8,304 nucleotides of DNA, from the NCBI GenBank assembly GCA_964426135.1, contig CAYRPN010000190.1, positions 1-8,304 on the forward strand, in the 5' to 3' direction. Shown in pieces: positions 1 through 5,238 of the stretch. This DNA comes from CAYRPN01 sp964426135 (GTDB lineage Bacteria > Planctomycetota > Phycisphaerae > Phycisphaerales > Phycisphaeraceae). The notes below the pieces were generated by a model. It ran no database searches. It was given only the letters and a program-made list of their open reading frames with translations, and was not told the DNA's origin. Each line of letters begins with the position of its first letter. Positions within the stretch are counted from its first letter, which is position 1. The position numbers and the translations under genes were made by a program.

Positions 1-198
1 CCCTCCCCCTGCCCCTCCCTCAGAGGGAGGGGAGTCAGTAGCGTTGTAGTACTAGATCGCACTTCTTCGGCTCATCGCGAATGACGGCGTCGGCGGGCAG
101 TGCTGTTGTCCCAGTCCGATTCAATGGGAGCGGATTGCCCAATCCTCAAAAAGAAGGGTGAACCAAGAGGAAAATCCACAAAAAATGAAGCGCCGCCA

Positions 199-227
199 TT
201 GCGATGGGAGATAAGTGATGGTAAAGT
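199..227 (+). promoter_or_regulatory. Putative sigma-70-type promoter for the discoidin-like PEP-CTERM gene
   Basis: TTGCGA at 199-204 (4/6 to the -35 consensus), a 17-nt spacer, and TAAAGT at 222-227 (4/6 to the -10 consensus). A start near 234 would put the whole palindromic leader (238-276) in the 5' UTR, about 100 nt before the ATG at 333. In GC-rich DNA such matches can be chance. Confidence 0.35.
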
Positions 228-237
228 ACGTGGCAGC

Positions 238-276
238 GGCCGGCGGTGTTCGTTGGCCAACGGGGAAGTGCCGGCC
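238..276 (+). promoter_or_regulatory. Palindromic leader of the first PEP-CTERM gene
   Basis: A perfect 12-bp palindrome, CGTTGGCCAACG, lies at 251-262. It is enclosed by a second inverted repeat, GGCCGGC at 238-244 with GCCGGCC at 270-276. The same 12-mer recurs at 1071-1082 before the next PEP-CTERM gene. CGGTGTTCGTTGG (244-256) also matches 1081-1093 exactly, and CCAACGGGG follows in both. It could be an operator for a dimeric regulator or a structured 5' UTR; the sequence does not decide. Confidence 0.5.
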
Positions 277-332
277 TGTCTGGAGGGAGATACCCACTCT
301 TCGGCAGCCTTCTTGAAAAACGGAGAACGAAA

Positions 333-980
333 ATGAACCATCGCACGTCCATCATCACCGCTGCTCTCGCTTTGTCGCTGCTGGCGGTTGGCTCGGCCAA
401 CGTGAACGCCGCCCTGATTACCGGGGTCACGGTCACCGCTTCGTCCGAAATCTCCACCTGCTGCAGCGATCGCGATCCGGTTGACATCGTCAACGGAAGC
501 GGCCTGGCTGCGGGTCTTCACGACACTAACCCTGGCAACATGTGGCTTTCGACGGGCGCTGGTTTCGGCGGCATCGATCCCGATCCGTTTGTGTTGTTTG
601 ATCTTGGGGCGGTGTACCTGGTCGATAGCTTCCGCGTTTGGAACTACAACGAAGCCGGCGCATTCGCGACCCGGGGCGTTAACAGCGTCTCAGTCCAGTT
701 CGGAACCACGCCGGCGTTGGGTTCGACCGTGGCCGGGATTACCAGCTTTGCTCAAGCCACAGGGGCGGGTGGCTACGCTGGGCAGAATTTCAATGCCTTT
801 ACGCCGTTCTCTGCCCGCTTCATCAAGTTCGACATCAATACCAACCACGGCAATACTGAAGGCTTCTTTGGACTCTCGGAAGCTCAATTCAACGGTGAGA
901 TTGTCCCCGAACCCGCCACCGCTACGCTCGGCCTGCTGAGCCTCGGCGGACTCCTGCTGCGTCGCCGGCGCACCGCGTGA
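333..980 (+). CDS. Secreted PEP-CTERM protein with discoidin (F5/8 type C)-like domain
   Basis: A 215-residue exported protein of unknown ligand, probably surface or matrix associated. Residues 1-26 are a Sec signal peptide (NHR, a hydrophobic core, cleavage near VNA/A). Residues ~30-188 read as a single F5/8 type C-like beta-sandwich: TASSE near the start, FDLGAVYLVDSFRVWNYNE in the middle and ARFIKFDINTNHG before the end. Such domains usually bind sugars or lipids. Residues 191-215 are a PEP-CTERM tail: VPEP, a short hydrophobic helix, then RRRR. In known systems an exosortase recognises this tail; none is encoded in the window. The ATG at 333 was chosen because GGAG at 322-325 sits 7 nt upstream; an in-frame GTG at 246 would put 29 non-signal residues first. 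A terminator follows at once, so the gene is probably monocistronic. The domain call is from sequence pattern only. Confidence 0.88.
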   Translation: MNHRTSIITAALALSLLAVGSANVNAALITGVTVTASSEISTCCSDRDPVDIVNGSGLAAGLHDTNPGNMWLSTGAGFGGIDPDPFVLFDLGAVYLVDSFRVWNYNEAGAFATRGVNSVSVQFGTTPALGSTVAGITSFAQATGAGGYAGQNFNAFTPFSARFIKFDINTNHGNTEGFFGLSEAQFNGEIVPEPATATLGLLSLGGLLLRRRRTA

Positions 981-1037
981 ACAACGCACCACCGCTCGAC
1001 CTGAACCAGCCCCGCCTCAATGGCGGGGCTTTTTTTT
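906..1037 (+). repeat. Direct repeat copy 1: PEP-CTERM tail plus terminator
   Basis: This 132-bp block runs from the VPEP codons through the stop codon, 3' UTR and terminator. It matches 2216-2347 at 129 of 132 positions, with differences at 923 (synonymous Ala codon), 1019 and 1022. Upstream of the VPEP codons similarity stops abruptly. Confidence 0.95.
1008..1037 (+). terminator. Rho-independent terminator of the first PEP-CTERM gene
   Basis: AGCCCCGCC (1008-1016), loop TCAAT, GGCGGGGCT (1022-1030), then a T-run through 1037. A 9-bp perfect stem and a run of eight T make a textbook intrinsic terminator 28 nt after the stop codon. Confidence 0.95.
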
Positions 1038-1058
1038 CGATCTCGGGTGGGGAGATGA

Positions 1059-1064
1059 TATACT
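1059..1064 (+). promoter_or_regulatory. Possible -10 element for the second PEP-CTERM gene
   Basis: TATACT matches the -10 consensus at 5 of 6 positions in otherwise GC-rich DNA, between the terminator of the previous gene and the palindromic leader. No good -35 lies 16-18 nt upstream (TTCGAT at best). If used, transcription would begin at about the first base of the palindrome at 1071. Confidence 0.3.
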
Positions 1065-1070
1065 GCGGGC

Positions 1071-1106
1071 CGTTGGCCAACGGTGTTCGTTGGCCGAAGT
1101 CCAACG
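1071..1106 (+). promoter_or_regulatory. Palindromic leader of the second PEP-CTERM gene, four half-sites
   Basis: Four alternating half-sites: CGTTGG (1071-1076), CCAACG (1077-1082), CGTTGG (1088-1093) and CCAACG (1101-1106). The first two form the same perfect 12-bp palindrome as 251-262. The last two match the first gene's leader with 7 nt (CCGAAGT) inserted between the halves. Adjacent half-sites can pair in more than one way: 1077-1082 with 1088-1093, or 1088-1093 with 1101-1106. This would suit an RNA switch or a multi-site operator. Confidence 0.5.
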
Positions 1107-1135
1107 GGGGAATTTCGTTTACTAGGAGAATGTCT

Positions 1136-2290
1136 ATGTTACGCGCGTCCACAAACTGGCTTACCGTCGTTGCGTTGTTCCTGGGGGTCTGGTGCAATGC
1201 AGCGCTGGGAATCGTCGCTTACAACGTGCCCGCCGGCACCGCCGGCAACCAGGCCTTCGGCGGATCGCTGGGCTTGGACTTCAATGTCAACCAGGCGATC
1301 AGCGTCACGAGCGTGGGCGTATTCGACGACGGCAGCAACGGCCTGAGCCTGCCGCTGCAAGCACGCATCTACAACCGCGTTTCGGGTCTTGAAATCCCCG
1401 GCACGTTCATGGCGTTTGCCACCGGCCCCACCGGGACGCTCACGGGCGGCAGCCGATTCCTCAATCTGGCCGCTCCGATCATCCTCCCTGCGGGGTTCCA
1501 AGGCACCATCGTTGCCGAAGGCTACGGGGCAGCCGAGAGAAACGGCAATCAGGGTGTCAGCGCCGTCGCCGGCCTGACCACCGACACCGGCGGCGGGGCG
1601 ATCAGCTTTGTCGGCGGCGGGCGCAACGGCGCATTCAACGCGTTCCCCGGCGGCGTCGATGGCGGCCCGGCGAACCGTTACGCCGCGGGCACCTTCAACT
1701 TCAACGTTCTGCCTCCTCTGCCTGCGCTGGGCTCCTTCACGTCCATCCCCGTCAACAACCCCGGCTTCGAAGCCGATGTGCTGGCGGATGGTGTTTCCAT
1801 CGGCGGTGCGGCGGGCTGGACCGTAGGCGGAGGCGGCGCGTTCAACCCCTTGGCCACCCAAAGTACCCCGACCGAAGGCGCCAATGTGTTGTTCAGCAAC
1901 GGCGGCACGGCTTCGCAGGTGCTCTCCACCACCCTGCAGGGCGGCCGTTTCTACGCCTTGTCCGTCGATCTCATCGACCGCCTCGACTTGACCTTCCCCA
2001 GCTACAGCGTGCAGCTTTTTGCCGGCGGCGTGCTGCTGGCGCAGGATGCCAACCTCCAGGCCGTGCCCAACGGCGGATTCGCGACCGCCACCGTGCACTT
2101 CAACACCCTGGACAACGCCTTCGCGGCCCAGTTCGGCCAGCCGCTGGAGATTCGCCTGAATGCCAGCGGGATTCAGGCGAACTTCGACAACGTCCGCCTC
2201 GGTTTCATCGCCGTTCCCGAACCCGCCACCGCCACGCTCGGCCTGCTGAGCCTCGGCGGACTCCTGCTGCGTCGCCGGCGCACCGCGTGA
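1136..2290 (+). CDS. Secreted two-domain PEP-CTERM protein
   Basis: A 384-residue exported protein, probably cell-surface or extracellular matrix. Residues 1-25 are a signal peptide. Residues 26-190 form a beta-rich domain starting IVAYNVPAGTAGNQAFGG and DFNVNQAISVTSVGVFD; I recognise this as a pattern common in planctomycete PEP-CTERM proteins (DUF4082-like) but have no function for it. A short linker (PPLPALG) precedes residues ~203-358, a jelly-roll-like domain opening with VNNPGFE and ending NASGIQANFDNVRL, resembling carbohydrate-binding-module folds. Residues 360-384 are the PEP-CTERM tail, identical in protein to that of the gene at 333. The ATG at 1136 is preferred because AGGAG (1124-1128) lies 7 nt before it; ATG 1130 would be only 1 nt away. 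It has its own leader and terminator, so it is probably not in an operon with the previous gene. Confidence 0.88.
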   Translation: MLRASTNWLTVVALFLGVWCNAALGIVAYNVPAGTAGNQAFGGSLGLDFNVNQAISVTSVGVFDDGSNGLSLPLQARIYNRVSGLEIPGTFMAFATGPTGTLTGGSRFLNLAAPIILPAGFQGTIVAEGYGAAERNGNQGVSAVAGLTTDTGGGAISFVGGGRNGAFNAFPGGVDGGPANRYAAGTFNFNVLPPLPALGSFTSIPVNNPGFEADVLADGVSIGGAAGWTVGGGGAFNPLATQSTPTEGANVLFSNGGTASQVLSTTLQGGRFYALSVDLIDRLDLTFPSYSVQLFAGGVLLAQDANLQAVPNGGFATATVHFNTLDNAFAAQFGQPLEIRLNASGIQANFDNVRLGFIAVPEPATATLGLLSLGGLLLRRRRTA

Positions 2291-2347
2291 ACAACGCACC
2301 ACCGCTCGACCTGAACCAGCCCCGCCTCCATCGCGGGGCTTTTTTTT
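2216..2347 (+). repeat. Direct repeat copy 2: PEP-CTERM tail plus terminator
   Basis: Partner of 906-1037, exactly 1310 bp downstream, 129/132 identical. It covers the same functional unit: sorting tail, stop codon, 3' UTR and terminator. Confidence 0.95.
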
Positions 2348-2348
2348 T
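2318..2348 (+). terminator. Rho-independent terminator of the second PEP-CTERM gene
   Basis: AGCCCCGC (2318-2325) pairs with GCGGGGCT (2333-2340), followed by nine T to 2348. The C at 2332 (G in copy 1) removes the innermost stem pair, leaving 8 bp and a 7-nt loop; it should still terminate. Confidence 0.93.
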
Positions 2349-2354
2349 GGACCA

Positions 2355-2595
2355 TCCGACGAATGCGTACCTGCCTTGTCAGAGCCGGAGTCTGTGACTC
2401 CGGTTCGCCGAGCCGGATCGAATCCGGCGAGGCGAAGCTCGGCGCGGCTCACGCACTTGCAACCGGCAATGCAAGGCGCGAATTCGGTTTGAAGCGGCAT
2501 TGAGCCGCTTCAAACCGACCGGAGTCACAGACTCCGGCTCTGAGCAATTCTTCGACGCTGCGTTTTCAACGGTTGTGAAGTACGCATTCGCCGGA
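2355..2595. repeat. Nested inverted-repeat element (MITE-like or structured RNA)
   Basis: The outermost arms are 2355-2370 and 2580-2595 (15/16 complementary, containing GAATGCGTAC). Inside lies a perfect 26-bp inverted repeat, 2379-2404 with 2518-2543. Within that are three hairpins. The first (2404-2436) has arms TTCGCC and GCCGGAT, loop CGA, and symmetrical GA/GA internal mismatches. The second is CTTGCA/TGCAAG (2456-2475). The third is a perfect 15-bp stem, 2484-2498 with 2504-2518. The 26-bp stem plus three hairpins would make a four-way junction. There is no open reading frame of substance. It could be a miniature transposable element, a REP-type repeat or an RNA; its sequence does not match any family I can name. 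Confidence 0.75.
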
Positions 2596-2739
2596 CGAAC
2601 CTTTTTTTATTGTGCCTCGCCGGGTCACACTTCGCTTCGGCCGGTTTCGCGGAATCATCGCCGATGTCGCGCCGCCCGCCGCTGACGGCATCAGGGTCAT
2701 GCATGCGTACCTGGCGCGGATTATTCATGACCATGCACA

Positions 2740-2881
2740 GGAGCCGCGCACGAAGTAAGCGGTTCTTCAGATTCCACGCACGTCATTTTCACACGGGCGC
2801 CCCGAGCATCCTGTCCGGCCGCGAAAGAAGGTCGAGGTCGTCAAAAACGCTGCGAACTCCGCGTACTTCGTGCGCGGCTCC
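2740..2881. repeat. Inverted repeat, 23-bp arms, 96-bp spacer
   Basis: Arms 2740-2762 and 2859-2881 are complementary at 22 of 23 positions (core GGAGCCGCGCACGAAGTA, mismatch at 2758). The spacer carries no gene. The 9-mer GAAGTACGC at the inner arm end also occurs at 2577-2585, at the right edge of the neighbouring element, hinting that the two share ancestry. Confidence 0.7.
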
Positions 2882-3172
2882 TTCTGAAACCTCGAATAAT
2901 CCGGGCTGGCACGGACCGATCCCGATCGGCTGGGCTGGCCGCTTCCGATCGGCGCTGCCGGCCGATTCGTCGACGTAACCTTTGGCTTCGATCGCACAAT
3001 GTTAGGTAGTCATTGCCGCAGCCCGCGTGGCGGGTCAGGTTGTTCTTTGGCATGTCGTCGGCATCGATGCCGGGGCCGACCACGGCCGCAAGAGATGGCC
3101 GGAAAGTGTCCTACCTTTCTGGCAGTCGGATACGTAAGGGGTTTTCATTTCATCAGTTAACTGCATTTGGAG

Positions 3173-3200
3173 CCCCCCGGGGGGTCAGTGGCCGGCCACT
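3173..3200. repeat. Two abutting perfect palindromes
   Basis: CCCCCCGGGGGG (3173-3184) is followed after 2 nt by AGTGGCCGGCCACT (3187-3200), a perfect 14-bp palindrome. There is no T-tract, so neither is a terminator. They sit about 120 bp upstream of the lipoprotein start. Confidence 0.6.
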
Positions 3201-3290
3201 TGGGTGCGGGCTGTGGGGCGTGGCGGTGGGGGACGTGGTGGAACAGATGGTCGGCGGTGTCGAACCTGCCGTTGGTCCGTTCAGGCAGGC

Positions 3291-3296
3291 TATGAT
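3291..3296 (+). promoter_or_regulatory. Possible -10 element for the lipoprotein gene
   Basis: TATGAT matches the -10 consensus at 5 of 6 positions, but no acceptable -35 lies 16-18 nt upstream. A start near 3303 would leave a 5' UTR of about 16 nt that still includes the ribosome binding site. Confidence 0.25.
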
Positions 3297-3318
3297 GGTT
3301 CAGACTGGTGAGGTCGTC

Positions 3319-3750
3319 ATGCTCGCAAGATGTTTCATCCTGTCGCTGCTCCTGCTGCTGCCTGCGTGCTCAACCGTCGAGTCGCGCATCAAGGAGCACG
3401 AACCGTTCTTCACCGCGCTGCCTGCCGAGACGCAGCAGCGGCTGCGCGAGCAGCGCATCACCGTGGGCGATACGAAGGACATGGTCTACATCGCCATGGG
3501 GCATCCGGATGTGCAGCAGACGCGGATCGACAGCAGCGGCGTTTCCCGCGATGTGTGGTCGTACCTGGGCGTGTACTACACGCGGGACTCCGTCTGGTAC
3601 TACCCGTATCACCGCCGTCACCGCAACGACCATCCCTTCGGCGACCATTACCACGGCCCCGAGTCGGTCGATGTGCAGCACGAGTACGAAGCGCTCCGCA
3701 TCGAGTTCGATCAGGGAAAGATACGCGCGATCGATCAGACGCGGCGATGA
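3319..3750 (+). CDS. Small lipoprotein, BamE/SmpA-like, with His/Tyr-rich segment
   Basis: A predicted 143-residue lipoprotein. Residues 1-17 are a lipoprotein signal peptide with lipobox LLPAC, so Cys17 would be lipidated; the Pro at -2 is unusual but seen in other phyla. Residues ~46-66 (ITVGDTKDMVYIAMGHPD) match the start of the BamE/SmpA-OmlA fold, and VWSYLGVYY and LRIEFDQGKIRAI fit its later strands. BamE supports outer-membrane protein insertion, but many unrelated small lipoproteins share the fold, so a Bam role is not shown. Residues 92-121 are rich in Tyr and His (His at 98, 101, 105, 110, 112 and 121), unlike typical BamE. GTGAGG ending at 3313 sits 5 nt before the ATG, which supports this start over in-frame ATGs at 3289 and 3292. 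It is a lone gene, convergent with the signalling operon. Confidence 0.75.
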   Translation: MLARCFILSLLLLLPACSTVESRIKEHEPFFTALPAETQQRLREQRITVGDTKDMVYIAMGHPDVQQTRIDSSGVSRDVWSYLGVYYTRDSVWYYPYHRRHRNDHPFGDHYHGPESVDVQHEYEALRIEFDQGKIRAIDQTRR

Positions 3751-3796
3751 GCGCGGGTGCGAAAGAACATGCGGTCGGGGCGAACGGGCGGCTCAT

Positions 3797-4714
3797 TCAC
3801 GCGTTGACATTCTCGACGCCGAAGGCGGCGGCAACGCGGTTGCGGCCGTTCGACTTGGCGCGATAAAGGGCCGTGTCCGCCTTGGTGACGAGTTGCTCGA
3901 CGGTCACGACGTCATTGGGCATGGCGCATGCGGCGCCGATGCTGGCGGTGAGGGGGCGATCGATGATCTGGATGAGGTCGCCGCAGGTGCGGATGGCCTC
4001 GAGCAGCCGGACGCCGGCTTTGTAGGTGTCGTGAGCGCCGGTGTGCGGCAGGATGATGGCCATCTCTTCGCCGCCGTAGCGGCAGGGAATGTCGGAGGTT
4101 CGGCAGGTGTTTCGCAGCAGGTTGGAGAGGCTGCGCAGGACCTGATCGCCGCAGGGATGGCCGCGAGAATCGTTGATGGACTTGAAGTGATCGACATCGA
4201 GCAGCAGCAACCCCAGGGGCGCGTGGTAGCGCCGGCCGGTGGCCAGTTCCTGTGCGAGGCGCTCGTCGAAGTAGCGGCGGTTGTGCAGGCCCGTCAGTCC
4301 ATCGATCTGGGCGCGGGTGGTGAGCAGATCCATCAGCGACTTGGTGTTCAAGGCTGCACGCACGCGGGCCCGCAGTTCGGCGGGTTCGAACGGCTTGGTG
4401 ACGTAATCCACCGCGCCCAGGTCGAAACCCTTGACCTTGTTGCTCGCATCCTCGTGGCCGCTGATGAAGATGACGGGAATGTCGCGGGTGACCGGGTCGA
4501 GCTTCAGGCGTGCGAGCACATCGAAGCCATCGCAATCGGGAAGCAACAGATCGAGAAGGATCAGGTCCGGCAGCAGGCGCACCGCGGTATCGATGCCTTC
4601 GTCCCCGCGCCAGGCAAAGGAGACATCCACGGCCAGATCAGTCAGGCAGATCCGGACCAGATCGTGAATATCCTTGGCGTCGTCGATGACCAGCACTTGT
4701 TGCCGGCGTTGCAC
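3797..4714 (-). CDS. PleD-like response regulator: REC domain plus GGDEF diguanylate cyclase
   Basis: Cytoplasmic, 305 residues; should convert two GTP to c-di-GMP when phosphorylated. The REC domain (~5-125) has the acidic pair D11/D12, phospho-acceptor D55 (LILLDLLLPD), switch S85 and K107 in VTKPFEP. The GGDEF domain (~134-305) has LDVDHFKSIND with metal ligand D173, the active-site loop GGEEM (214-218), and the inhibitory I-site RxxD as R205-T-S-D208, exactly five residues before GGEEM. It closes with ADTALYRAKSNGRNRV. All catalytic and feedback residues are present, so it should be active and product-inhibited. The GTG at 4714 is preferred: AGGAGA (complement of 4721-4726) is 6 nt away, while the upstream TTG at 4753 adds 13 residues not typical of REC. 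It follows the HPt gene by 81 nt, probably in one operon. No output other than GGDEF is present. Confidence 0.93.
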   Translation of the reverse strand: MQRRQQVLVIDDAKDIHDLVRICLTDLAVDVSFAWRGDEGIDTAVRLLPDLILLDLLLPDCDGFDVLARLKLDPVTRDIPVIFISGHEDASNKVKGFDLGAVDYVTKPFEPAELRARVRAALNTKSLMDLLTTRAQIDGLTGLHNRRYFDERLAQELATGRRYHAPLGLLLLDVDHFKSINDSRGHPCGDQVLRSLSNLLRNTCRTSDIPCRYGGEEMAIILPHTGAHDTYKAGVRLLEAIRTCGDLIQIIDRPLTASIGAACAMPNDVVTVEQLVTKADTALYRAKSNGRNRVAAAFGVENVNA

Positions 4715-4795
4715 GTTCTCTCTCCTTTTGTCGTCCACGACCTGGATGCCCAAAGTCTATCTTGGGGCGGTTCCTTAAGTCGGGAAGTCTTCGCT

Positions 4796-5143
4796 TCATG
4801 CAGCCCGGCTTCGGGCCCGGCGGCACATGTCAATCAGTTCGTCAACCGAGCGGCGCAGTTCTTCCGCCTGTGATTGTGCCAAGGCGTGCCTTTCGACGAC
4901 GGCCGCCTGCTCGGTGATGGGCATGAAACCGTAGCCGCCGGCGCTGCCCTTGATCTGATGCGTCAGGGACGCCAGCGCCGCCCGATCATTCGCCGCCGCC
5001 AGCCGCTCCAGCATCACTGCACGCTGCTTCAGATCATCGACATAGGTTTCCAGGAGATCGGCCATCTCTGAGTCATCGGCAAGCGTACTGACGAGGCATG
5101 CGGATTTCGTGAGCCCGGGTGGAACTGCGGGGGTCAAAGGCAT
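4796..5143 (-). CDS. Histidine phosphotransfer (HPt) domain protein
   Basis: A 115-residue stand-alone HPt module, a cytoplasmic carrier passing phosphate between a histidine kinase and a response regulator. The signature THQIKGSAGGYGF puts the phosphorylated His at residue 62, followed by the usual Lys-Gly-Ser-Ala. The rest is helical, as expected of a four-helix HPt bundle (ADLLETYVDDLKQRAVML before, the TEQAAVVERHALAQSQAEEL region after). The ATG at 5143 has AAGGAG 6 nt upstream. An alternative ATG at 5242 overlaps the stop of the upstream gene (ATGA) and would allow translational coupling, but has no ribosome binding site and would add 33 residues without HPt character. Its likely partner is the REC domain of the next gene; this is inferred from adjacency. 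Confidence 0.9.
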   Translation of the reverse strand: MPLTPAVPPGLTKSACLVSTLADDSEMADLLETYVDDLKQRAVMLERLAAANDRAALASLTHQIKGSAGGYGFMPITEQAAVVERHALAQSQAEELRRSVDELIDMCRRARSRAA

Positions 5144-5238
5144 CTCGGTCTCCTTCCAGACGAATCGATCCACAGATGAAGATCGACCCGGTGCATGGAG
5201 CACTTGACGGGGAATCAGCGCTGGGGCCGCTCGATGGT

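Larger units (their letters stand above)
1..332. other. Non-coding stretch upstream of the first PEP-CTERM gene
   Basis: No gene is supported here. Positions 12-32 form a near-perfect C/G-rich inverted repeat (CCCCTCCC, short loop, GGGAGGGG). It has no T-tract, so it reads as an intergenic palindrome, not a terminator. A 26-codon ATG frame at 81-161 has no ribosome binding site. The right half holds the probable promoter (199-227) and palindromic leader (238-276) of the gene at 333. Confidence 0.6.
2291..3318. other. Long non-coding stretch between PEP-CTERM gene 2 and the lipoprotein gene
   Basis: After the terminator this kilobase holds the nested inverted-repeat element (2355-2595), a second inverted repeat (2740-2881) and twin palindromes (3173-3200). 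An 11-mer, ATGCGTACCTG, occurs at 2363-2373 and again at 2703-2713. Open frames of 60-120 codons exist on both strands but lack ribosome binding sites and recognisable domains. It looks like a site where repeats or mobile DNA have accumulated and decayed. Confidence 0.6.

Noticed and set aside
81..161. 26-codon ATG frame upstream of the first gene
   Set aside because: No ribosome binding site, no recognisable sequence, and an in-frame stop shortly upstream.
231..246. Sigma-54-type promoter (TGGCAG with downstream GC) ahead of the first PEP-CTERM gene
   Set aside because: The downstream TTGC element is missing at the required spacing, and nothing similar is found before the second gene.
246..332. 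GTG at 246 as the start of the first PEP-CTERM gene
   Set aside because: It would place 29 residues ahead of a good signal peptide and use the conserved palindromic leader as coding sequence; ATG 333 has a proper ribosome binding site.
2412..2428. tRNA T-arm-like hairpin (5-bp stem, 7-nt loop ATCGAAT)
   Set aside because: No acceptor stem, anticodon arm or D-arm can be placed around it; it is better explained as part of the nested inverted-repeat element.
1139..2500. 453-codon open frame on the minus strand opposite the second PEP-CTERM gene
   Set aside because: It is antisense to a gene with a signal peptide, ribosome binding site, sorting tail and terminator. It has low-complexity Arg/Gly/Ala-rich composition and no domain; long antisense frames are expected at this GC content.
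2612..2758. + strand frame ending in HAYLARIIHDHAQEPRTK then stop, which looks protein-like
   Set aside because: It has no start with a ribosome binding site and no known domain, and its end lies inside an inverted-repeat arm. It may be a decayed fragment, but nothing identifies it.
2992..3053. Minus-strand peptide containing HAGCGNDYL, reminiscent of the start of diaminopimelate epimerase (GNDY)
   Set aside because: The resemblance ends after a few residues, the rest has no family features in any frame, and there is no ribosome binding site. A gene remnant is possible but not supportable.
3745..3796. ATGAGC/GCTCAT inverted repeat between the convergent lipoprotein and response-regulator genes
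   Set aside because: Only a 6-bp stem with a 40-nt loop and no T-tract on either strand; not a credible bidirectional terminator.
3308..4873. 521-codon + strand frame
   Set aside because: It runs antisense through the REC-GGDEF gene and out of frame through the lipoprotein gene, both of which have clear motifs. It is a shadow of their codon bias.
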